62,328 bases of DNA from an uncultured Prevotellaceae bacterium (lineage in GTDB: Bacteria > Bacteroidota > Bacteroidia > Bacteroidales > Bacteroidaceae). Positions 43,291 to 51,300 of the stretch are shown piece after piece. The number at the start of each line of letters is the position of its first letter. Position 1 is the stretch's first letter. The notes beneath the pieces were generated by a model that did not search any database, had not been told where the DNA came from, and was given only the letters and a program-made list of their open reading frames with translations. The stretch spans positions 1 through 62,328 of the forward strand of contig CAMJQA010000013.1 of NCBI GenBank assembly GCA_946407895.1. The letters run 5' to 3'. Position numbers and translations under genes: made by a program.

Positions 43291-46200
43291 ATGAAGAAGT
43301 TCCTTTTTGCCATCCTCCTTTCTCTGCTATGTCCACAACTTACCCTGGGGCAGCAGAGCTATTCGGCCCGCGTGGTCGATACCGAGACGGGAGAGCCGGT
43401 TCCCTACGTCACCATTGGCACAATGAAGGGAGCGGCCCTGCTGAGTAATGACGAGGGCTATTTCACCCTGGTAGCCGATTCGGCCGAAGAGGTTTTCCTC
43501 TCCAGGGTGGGCTATGAGAAACTGAGGCTACGGGCCGGAAAGATAGGGCGTACGGTCAGGATGAGGCCTATGGTGAAGTCCCTGGCCGAGGTCGTCGTGC
43601 TGCCCTACTCGACAGACGAGATACTGGAGCGCTGCATAGAGAATCTCAGGAACGACTATAAGAAGGGCCGGAAGCGAGACCGCCTGTACTTCAGCCGCAC
43701 TATTATGGTGGACGAGGAGGGAAGCGAGATGCTGGAGGCTTTCATGAGGTCGAACTCTGTAGTCAACCTGCGCAATCCCCGCCTGGTGAGCGGTATTGTC
43801 TCTAAGGACAGGATGGCAGGTCTTACCTTGCGGAGTACCAATGTGCACCGCCTTCTGGAACTGGCACCGATGGTCTATAAATCATCTTTTTGGGAGAAGA
43901 CGCTTCTCCCCCTGAACAACTGGGAAAGATACAAGTCCTGCTACGATGTGACTTACTCCACCCTCACGGCTCGCGACGGTTCCCTGATATACAAGTTCGA
44001 CCTCTTCTACACAGGCAGTCTCCCTCGGCACTGGAAGGGACACGATACAGCGCTGGATGGGAGCCTGTACATCAGCGCCAAGGATTTCCGCCTCCTCAGT
44101 TTCGACGGCGAGATTGCAAATCTGCGCCTGCGTCTGCGCCAGAGCCGCCGCAACTCGCCTGCCTCGCTGAAAACGCACATCGACTACCAGTACGAGAACG
44201 GCTATGCCGAGGTATCCACCCTGTCCATGCAGGGACAGAGCGAGGAGATGAAGTACCGCACCATACTCTTCAACGTACCCGACTCCGGATTCAATAGCGA
44301 GGACCGTGTATGGGTGGGAGAGAATCTGGTCCGGGCCATCCGCGATGCGGGCGTAGATTCCACTTTATGGAAAAGCACGGGCATCATCCAGCGTACAGAG
44401 AGCGAGGAACAGCTGGCCTTCGGTATGCCTGCCCAGCTGTTTCGCGAGGAGGAACGCACCGACTCGATAGCACAGGCAAAGGGCGACGATATTGAAGCAA
44501 TGCGTTTCCTGCGCCGGCGTTTGAAGCAGTTCGGAATGATGTATGCCCAGGAGAAGGTCTATCTGCACATGGACAACACGTCCTACTTCCTGGGCGATAC
44601 CATCTGGTTTGCAGCATATACCCGGCAGACCAAGAACGGACGCCCATCCGGTATCAGCAAGGTCCTATATGTGGAACTCCTCAACAACGACGGCTATCTG
44701 GTGGAGCGCAAGGCCATAGAGATGTCGGACGGATGGAGCAACGGATTCTTTGCCCTGACCCAACCGATGATGTACAGCGGGTTCTACGAACTGCGAGCCT
44801 ATACCCGGTGGCAACTCAACTGGGGCATAACGGAGCACCCGCATTCGAGGGCCACCCGCAATTGGTTCCTGAGCAGCAACTTTGAGCGGGACTATTATCG
44901 CGACTACGAAAAGCTCTATAGCCGCGTCTTCCCTGTCTATGACAAGTCGGCCAATCAGGAAAACCCCGAGCGCAACATGACATCGCGCATTATGCGGCGG
45001 TACTACAAGAAGGATATGGACGCCGAGGAACGCCAGCCCCAGCTCACTCTCTACCCCGAGGGCGGCCATCTGGTAGCCGGCATCCCGAACCGCGTAGCCT
45101 TCGAGGCTGCCATGTCCGACGGCGAATGGCTCGAGGGCACTCTGTCGGTGGATGGTCAGACCATACCGACCCAGAACCGCGGTCGAGGCGTCTTCACCAT
45201 CAAGCCGCAGAAAGGTATGGAACTGGAAGCTACTTTCACGGCAAAGGACGGGCAGAAGGTGTCGGCCCGCCTGCCCAAGCCGGAGGAGGTGGGAGTTGCC
45301 CTGAGCGTTCGGCAGCAGGGGGAGGAATGGACCATCGATGTGCAAACGACTGGCGGACTCAGCCCCGACAGTATGGCCCTGTCGGTGATGCACGAGGGCA
45401 GGCTGGAGGAGTTCCGCCTGCTACGCCACTCACCCTTCAAACTGTATAGTCAGAATTCGTCGGCCGGCAAGGCGGGGGCGCCGGGCGTACGCATCGGGCC
45501 GGGCATTCACCAGGTAACGGTCTTCGACAGCCGGGGACGCGTCTGGGCGGATCGTCTCTTCTTTGCTTCCGCCCCCGATCTGGCAATGCCCACGCTGAAG
45601 GTTTCTGGTCTGAAGGACGAATACGAGCCCTATGAGGAAATATCCCTGAAACTGAAGGCCGACCACATACCCGAACTCTATGGTGCGCTCAAGCGCTATG
45701 GCTACAGTTTCGTTTCCCTGGCCGTGCGAGACGGATACCAGCAGGAGCAACTCTACGACAATGGAAACATCCAGACCGAGATGCTGCTGGCCAGCGAGGT
45801 GAGGGGCTTTATCCCCAATCCCGGATGGTACTTCGAGCAGGACGACGAGGAGCATCGCCAGGCCCTGGACCTGCTGATGATGACACAGGGCTGGCGCCGC
45901 TTCGACTGGCGGGAAATGGCCGTACCGGGCACCTTCAACTTCACACAGCCCGCCGAGCAGAGGCCCATCGTGCAGGGCACGGTGTACAGAGGGGGAGATC
46001 CCAACGCGGCACACAACGAGATTTTGCTACAGAGATTGTCCGATACAGAGAACCATGCCATCGAAGAACTTATGAACCGGCCAGAGAAGAAAGCTTTAGT
46101 AGGCCTGAAGCCTATTACGGCGATAGACAAGATGCACCTGGAACATAAGAATGCTGCGGATGCAGATGAAACGGGGCAGACTGGCGGAGGGAGTAGTGTC

Positions 46201-47442
46201 CAGCCCATCCAGGATCTGGATGCCGCCAGGAGCATCCGTCAGCTCTACTCTCCGAACAGCAACCTGAAGCACGAAGTGAAGGTGCACTTAGAGTTCAAGG
46301 GGGCAGGCGACACGCTTACCTACCAATTGGAAACCAATACTCAGGGCGGCCACTTCCAGGTGGAACTTCCGCGCTTCTACGGAACGAGCGAGTTGCACCT
46401 TTCTGCCGCCGATACTACCAAGTGGAAGGCAGGAGAGGAGCATGCCTGGGTGGTGCCGCAGAACTACTACATACCGGATCCCCGCCATCCCAACGAGTAT
46501 GTCACTACCGAATATCCCGAGTTCTACATAAAGGTCTCTGCGCCCTATCCCCGTTTCGTAAAGCCCTATTCCTACTATCAGAGTCAGACCAGTTCCCTTT
46601 CCGCAACTATGCCGAAGAAGGGCGCCAACTCCCGCAGGAAAGGCGATTCATCCACTCTGCGCGAAGTTCCGGTAGAGGGTCGGCAGCGGAACGGAATGCG
46701 CCGCTTCGACCAGTCGCAGCCTGCCTTCATCATCGATGCACAGGAGATGGAGAATATGGTGTACGATGCCGGAGTATTCACTCGCGACGAGGCAGAGCGG
46801 TTTGCACGTACCCTGCTGGGCGACTACGGTCTGGATTGGCCCTACGCCTCACCTACTCAGACCGATATTTCGCTCCTTCAATCTGGCGACATCCCCTCTC
46901 GCATCTATAAAGCCTATGGTATTCCGCCCAGCTCGAGCAGCTATATTCAGCCCGATGGCAGGCCGGTACCCCAGGACTCTATCTATTCGTCGAAATACAT
47001 ACAGACCTACGGACGAAACTACGACCAGCGCAACTTCGAATACACCTACTTGCCGCCGGGCCTGGATAAATACGTGGTCTATACCGACTACTGTCCTCGG
47101 TTGGAGGGAAGCAAAAGATACCGCGGAAGCAACCTTCCCGAAACCCGCATCGCCGTCTTCCCCCGCGACGACAAGAGCGAGCGGCCTGTCTTTCGCGACC
47201 GATACTTCCACCAGCCGGGCTTCTCATATACGGCCAAGTTCTACAGCCCCAACTACTCCCGGCAGCGCCTGCCCGAGGGGCAGAAGGACTATCGGCGCAC
47301 CCTGTACTGGAACCCCTCCGTACAGCTCGACGGGAAGGGAGAGGCACGAATCACCCTCTGGAACAACAGCCGCACCACGCATCCCCAGGTGGAAGCCGCC
47401 GGGCAGGCCAGCGACGGCACCCTGCTGTGGAACAAGCAATAA
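43291..47442 (+). CDS. Very large secreted protein, carboxypeptidase-regulatory plus MG2-like
   Basis: 1383 residues, signal peptide ending near LTLGQQ. Residues 24-95 are a carboxypeptidase-regulatory-like (CarboxypepD_reg) domain (VVDTETGEPVPYVTIGTMKG, RVGYEKLRLRAG). Around residue 430, KVYLHMDNTSYFLGDTIWF matches the MG2 start of alpha-2-macroglobulin-like proteins, and further Ig-like domains follow to about 900. No thioester or plug/barrel is visible, so it is neither a standard TonB receptor nor an active macroglobulin. Bacteroidetes often annotate this as 'carboxypeptidase-like regulatory domain protein'. It is probably periplasmic or at the surface; its partner is unknown. It has no close neighbours in a unit and its own TATCTTTG promoter. 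Confidence 0.8.
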   Translation: MKKFLFAILLSLLCPQLTLGQQSYSARVVDTETGEPVPYVTIGTMKGAALLSNDEGYFTLVADSAEEVFLSRVGYEKLRLRAGKIGRTVRMRPMVKSLAEVVVLPYSTDEILERCIENLRNDYKKGRKRDRLYFSRTIMVDEEGSEMLEAFMRSNSVVNLRNPRLVSGIVSKDRMAGLTLRSTNVHRLLELAPMVYKSSFWEKTLLPLNNWERYKSCYDVTYSTLTARDGSLIYKFDLFYTGSLPRHWKGHDTALDGSLYISAKDFRLLSFDGEIANLRLRLRQSRRNSPASLKTHIDYQYENGYAEVSTLSMQGQSEEMKYRTILFNVPDSGFNSEDRVWVGENLVRAIRDAGVDSTLWKSTGIIQRTESEEQLAFGMPAQLFREEERTDSIAQAKGDDIEAMRFLRRRLKQFGMMYAQEKVYLHMDNTSYFLGDTIWFAAYTRQTKNGRPSGISKVLYVELLNNDGYLVERKAIEMSDGWSNGFFALTQPMMYSGFYELRAYTRWQLNWGITEHPHSRATRNWFLSSNFERDYYRDYEKLYSRVFPVYDKSANQENPERNMTSRIMRRYYKKDMDAEERQPQLTLYPEGGHLVAGIPNRVAFEAAMSDGEWLEGTLSVDGQTIPTQNRGRGVFTIKPQKGMELEATFTAKDGQKVSARLPKPEEVGVALSVRQQGEEWTIDVQTTGGLSPDSMALSVMHEGRLEEFRLLRHSPFKLYSQNSSAGKAGAPGVRIGPGIHQVTVFDSRGRVWADRLFFASAPDLAMPTLKVSGLKDEYEPYEEISLKLKADHIPELYGALKRYGYSFVSLAVRDGYQQEQLYDNGNIQTEMLLASEVRGFIPNPGWYFEQDDEEHRQALDLLMMTQGWRRFDWREMAVPGTFNFTQPAEQRPIVQGTVYRGGDPNAAHNEILLQRLSDTENHAIEELMNRPEKKALVGLKPITAIDKMHLEHKNAADADETGQTGGGSSVQPIQDLDAARSIRQLYSPNSNLKHEVKVHLEFKGAGDTLTYQLETNTQGGHFQVELPRFYGTSELHLSAADTTKWKAGEEHAWVVPQNYYIPDPRHPNEYVTTEYPEFYIKVSAPYPRFVKPYSYYQSQTSSLSATMPKKGANSRRKGDSSTLREVPVEGRQRNGMRRFDQSQPAFIIDAQEMENMVYDAGVFTRDEAERFARTLLGDYGLDWPYASPTQTDISLLQSGDIPSRIYKAYGIPPSSSSYIQPDGRPVPQDSIYSSKYIQTYGRNYDQRNFEYTYLPPGLDKYVVYTDYCPRLEGSKRYRGSNLPETRIAVFPRDDKSERPVFRDRYFHQPGFSYTAKFYSPNYSRQRLPEGQKDYRRTLYWNPSVQLDGKGEARITLWNNSRTTHPQVEAAGQASDGTLLWNKQ

Positions 47443-47536
47443 ATGAAGTTCATAATTACAACGCAAGCGACCTCCAGAATAGACGGGCCCCATCATGTTA
47501 CTATTGTTCAGGGCCGTCATCCTTAATAGTCCCAGC

Positions 47537-47735
47537 GCGTGGCAACCTTTACCTCTTAACGTGCCCCGAGGCACACAATCGCGTGGCCCAAGGCGAACAA
47601 CCACGCGCCCCGGGGCGCAGCATCATGTGCCCCGGGCAACTGTCCCTATTGACTCGGCTCGCCATCCCCATTGACTCGGCTCGTTATCCCTATTGACCCG
47701 GCTCGTTGTCCCAATTGACTCGGCTCGTTGTCCTT
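47537..47735. repeat. Nine-unit 22-bp array in two sequence families
   Basis: Five units (starts 47537, 47559, 47581, 47603, 47625) share (A/G)CGTG(C/G)CC cores, some palindromic (GTGCCCCGAGGCAC, GCGCCCCGGGGCGC). After one extra base, four units (47648, 47670, 47692, 47714) share ATTGACTCGGCTCG and a worn fifth follows. All steps are 22 bp. It fills the gap after the 1383-residue gene. The 668-base gap 47443-48111 holds no credible gene. Confidence 0.88.
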
Positions 47736-47877
47736 GCTCAGTCGGTTCATCAAAGCACCAAGGAGTGGCATACGACATTGCCACGAAAAGATATTCTACT
47801 TCTGTAAAGGAAATGCTCTATTTGAGTTGGGGGTAAGGGGAAACAATTTCGTTGGAACGAGACGATAATTTCATTCA

Positions 47878-47943
47878 GGCAAAACAACGGCGTTGTTTTG
47901 CCCTGCCTACGCCGATGTTTTGCCGAAACAACGCCGTTGTTTT
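47878..47943. repeat. Three 22-bp units with AACGGCGTT/AACGCCGTT cores, copy 1
   Basis: Units start at 47878, 47900 and 47922 and all end in GTTTT. Outer units carry AAACAACGGCGTTGTTTT or AAACAACGCCGTTGTTTT; the middle one has CCTACGCCGATGTTTT. A near copy with the same unit order is at 61835-61900. Confidence 0.88.
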
Positions 47944-48008
47944 GGCCTTTATGTGGCGCTGCGGTCTGTTTAGCCCCCCTGCTTTCTTTCTCCCTCTCCC
48001 TAAAATGA

Positions 48009-48040
48009 AATAAGGCAGACCCGGATGGGCCTACCTTATT
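48009..48040 (-). terminator. Terminator of the 51-residue peptide gene
   Basis: A 14-bp stem (AATAAGGCAGACCC with GGGCCTACCTTATT, two wobble pairs) with a 4-base loop, A/T-rich on both sides. It is a near copy of the 2336-2373 hairpin, including CGCGC(A/G)TGA beyond it. Confidence 0.75.
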
Positions 48041-48111
48041 ATATTATGCGCGCGTGAAGGGGAAGTTACTTTCCGCCCCCTCGCGGCACAGGGGGAAGCG
48101 GGGTGGGAGGA

Positions 48112-48267
48112 CTATTCGTCGCCCCAGATGTCCCAGCTCTTCTCTTCCTTCGTCAGCGCCTCGCCGCCGTCGACGGTATCGTCACTAATGGGCAGGCTCT
48201 CTGCCAGCATGCTTGTTACCTCTGCGAAAGCTACTTCCGTCTGAGGTGTATGATATACTTTCTTCAT
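48112..48267 (-). CDS. Short acidic peptide, recurrent Bacteroidales type
   Basis: 51 residues: starts MKKVYHTPQTEVAFAEVTSM, then LAESLPIS, an acidic middle (DDTVDGGE) and a C-terminal WDIWGDE. The layout 'MKK.Y..P..EV......MLA' with an acidic, Trp-rich end recurs as unannotated peptides in Prevotella-like genomes. There is no signal peptide. Function is unknown; a leader-like peptide of a modified-peptide family is one idea without proof. The leader has three exact TATAACC heptamers (48277-48297 on the plus strand as GGTTATA) and the gene ends in the 48009-48040 hairpin, so it is a complete unit. It lies downstream of the 1447-residue gene on the same strand. Confidence 0.65.
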   Translation of the reverse strand: MKKVYHTPQTEVAFAEVTSMLAESLPISDDTVDGGEALTKEEKSWDIWGDE

Positions 48268-48276
48268 ATATAAATC

Positions 48277-48297
48277 GGTTATAGGTTATAGGTTATA
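48277..48297 (-). repeat. Three tandem TATAACC heptamers before the peptide gene
   Basis: GGTTATA three times on the plus strand (48277-48283, 48284-48290, 48291-48297), that is TATAACC on the coding strand, ending about 10 bases before the ATG. CTATAAC/CTGTAAC heptamers at 2138-2151 before smalltalk are the same type. Confidence 0.85.
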
Positions 48298-48304
48298 GCC
48301 GCCC

Positions 48305-48348
48305 CCGCAACCTCCCTGCTTGGAAAGGCAGGGAGGCTGGGGATGCGG
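48305..48348 (-). terminator. Hairpin downstream of the 1447-residue gene
   Basis: CCTCCCTGC (48311-48319) pairs exactly with GCAGGGAGG (48328-48336), extended by CCGCA (48305-48309) with TGCGG (48344-48348). It starts 10 bases after the stop of the minus-strand giant gene and belongs to the CCTCCC/GGGAGG hairpin group. Confidence 0.65.
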
Positions 48349-48357
48349 AGGTTCCTG

Positions 48358-51300
48358 TTACTTCAGCACCTTCTTGCCGTTGATGATGTAGATGCCCTTG
48401 GTGGCCTTCTCAACGCGGCGGCCGGAGAGGTCGTAGATTGCGTCGGCAGGGATGGTGGCCGAGGTGGTAATGCCCTCGATGGCCGTCTCACCGCCGTTGA
48501 TGACGATGGCGAAGCCCTTAACCTCGGCTCCCTGTGCCTCCAGGTAAGCCTTGCCAGCGGGAATGGTGCCCTCGGCCTTGTAGAAGCCGACCTCCTTGCC
48601 CTCGGGCTGAGCCAGCACATACTTGCCGTCGGCTGCAATCTCTACGAAGGTACCCTTCAGGTCGTTGTCGAGCAGGTCAACATCGGCATTCTTGATTTCG
48701 CAGGTTACGTTGCCGTTCTTCACATACTTCTGCAGTTTGCCGGTGATGCGTACCTTGGAGCCTACCTCGTAGGCCTCCTTGCGGCCGTCGGCCAGGTTTG
48801 CCCAGTATGCTTCGAATACGTTGCCGCCGTCCTGGGTGTCGGCCATCCAGAATACCTGCTGGTTACGGCTGATCTTGCTGTCGGTGGAGGTGATGAAGCC
48901 CTCTACGGTGAAGGTCTCCTCGGAGAGGGTGTTGTCCTCCAGGGCGGAGGTCAGCTCTACGGCCTTGGCGCATGTGATAGCCTTGTCGCCAACGGTCAGC
49001 TCGTAGGTGCCGGGAGCACCCTTAACCACAACTGCCGTGTTGGCCGGAACGCCGCTTGCCAGGGGAGCCAGAGTCAGGCTCTCTTCATTAATCTTGCCGG
49101 TGTAGGCTGTTGCGCCCTCGCCCAGGGTAACTGCGAAGGGCAGGTAGAGCGTGGCATAACCGGCCTCGCCGATAGTAACAGTGGGATGGAACTGGCTGTC
49201 GAGAGCCTTCAGGGCATCGGTTGCATCGAAGTCGGCCTCCTCAACCATATAGTACATGTTGCCCGGGTCGGCAGTCATCCAGCTGTTGATAACGTATCCG
49301 TATGGGTCGTTGCCGTTGGTGTTCAGGCCGTATTTCTCGCCGTTCTCCATGTTGAAGAAGTACATGAAGTAGGGAGCTGCCCAACCGTCGCGAGCCTCAA
49401 TCTGGATGGCGTCGGCCGTGCCGTGAGTAGGCGTGGCGGCCAGGGCGCCGGTGTTGGTGACGAACATCTTGTCGGCCACGCTATAGAGATAGTAGTTGCC
49501 TTCGTAGGTGATGACGGCAAACTGGCTGGCCTTGGCGCCGGTGAGGGTATTGTGAGCAGTAGAGGCCAGGTAGCCGTCCTTGGTGAGGAGGGCGCCGCGG
49601 TCGCAACGGATGAGGTAAGCCTTCTCGTCCGTCAGGTCGGCCAGATCCATAACAACGCCGGCCTTGAAGGTGCGGATGATGGCAATCTCGCAATCCTCGC
49701 TGCCAATAGTTCCCTGAATCTCGTAGTCATAGAGGTTAGTGTTGGACATAGAGGAGGGCACGAAGGCATCGTCGCCAGCCTCCTGCTTCACGGTCTGCGG
49801 GTTGCCGACCTTGGTGGTGCCGTCGCTCTCGTAGAGCTGATAGGTGACGTTGACAATCTCGCTGACCGACTCAAGCTGCCAGATGTAGGCTGCCTCATAA
49901 GTGTAGCAGGGATCGGGCTCTGCATCAGCAACCTCGTAGGTCCAGAAGGCGCGGCCTGCATCGTTCCAGCTGGTCTCGCCGTACGGGGTGTTGCACGAAC
50001 GGATGGCAATCTTGCCGCCACCGTCCATGAAGAATACCTGGCGCTCCCAGTCGTTGCGGTTGTTGCCGCCGTCCAGACGGAACACACCCGTGCCGGGATG
50101 CAGGTTGGCCAGGTCATTGAGCAGCGTGGTGTTGGAGAAGTGTCCGTCGGCACCGGCTATCTCGATACCCTCATTATACAGGCCGCCGCCCGTGCTCTTG
50201 TTCAGGGTGAAGATGGCGCCAGCGCCCTTGGTGCTGGTCAGTGCGCCGTTTGTGGCTACATAGTACTTGGTACCGTTCACGTTTGTTACGATACGGTAGT
50301 TGCCACCGTTCTCAATAGCAGCCATGGCTGCCTCGTAGTACTTGTCGTCGAGGGCCTTCAGGATTTCAGTAGCGTCGAATTCAGCCTCCTCAACCATGTA
50401 GTACATATTACCCGGGTCGGCAGTCATCCAGCTGTTGATAACGTATCCGTATGGGTCGTTGCCGTTGGTGTTCAGGCCAAACTTCTGTCCGTCGGGCATA
50501 TTGAAGTAGAACATGAAGTAGGGAGCAGCCCAACCGTCGCGGGCCTCAATCTGTACGGCATCGGCTGTGCCATGTACAGGCATCTCAGCCAGTTCGCCGG
50601 TGTTGGTGACGAACTTCTGGTCGGCCACGCTATAGAGATAGTAATTACCACCGTAGCGGAGCACGGCAAACTCGCTGGGCTCGGCTGAGGTAAGGGTATT
50701 GTGGGCCGTAGAGGCCAGGTAGCCATCCTTGGTGAGGAACTTACCGCGGTCGCAGGTAATCTTGTAGGTCTTGGCGTTGCTCAGGTCGCCCAGGGCAAGG
50801 ATGTAACCGGGCTTGGGTGTGCGGGTAACGTTGATAGTGCAAGCCTCATCGCCGATGGCGCCAGACGGGTAAGTGTAATCGTAGGCGAAGTTTGTCATGA
50901 GGGAAGCGGGAACGCTAATCAGGCTGCCGGCCTCCTGCTTCTGAGTGACGGATGAAACAACCGTACCGTCAGCCTCAACGAGCTGGTAGGTGACGGGCAG
51001 GGTGACAACGGTCTCCAGCTGCCACAGGTAGGCCATATCGTAGGTGTAGCAGGGATCGGGCTGTGCATCGGCAACCTCGTATGTCCAGAAGGCGCGGCCT
51101 GCATCGTTCCAGCTGCTCTCGCCATAGGGGACATTGCAGGAGCGGATGGCGTACAAGCCTTCTGCGTTCTGGAAGAATACCTGGCGCTCCCAGTCATTAC
51201 GGTTGTTGCCGCCATCCTGACGGTACACACCCGTACCAGGCTTCAGGTTGGCCTTGTCGCCAGACAGCGTCGTGTTGGAGAAGTGTCCATTTCCACCGGC

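Noticed and set aside
48343..50688. 781-residue plus-strand frame opposite the 1447-residue gene
   Set aside because: Its repeats are the reverse complement of modules A/B; it has no signal peptide or promoter, while the minus gene has both.
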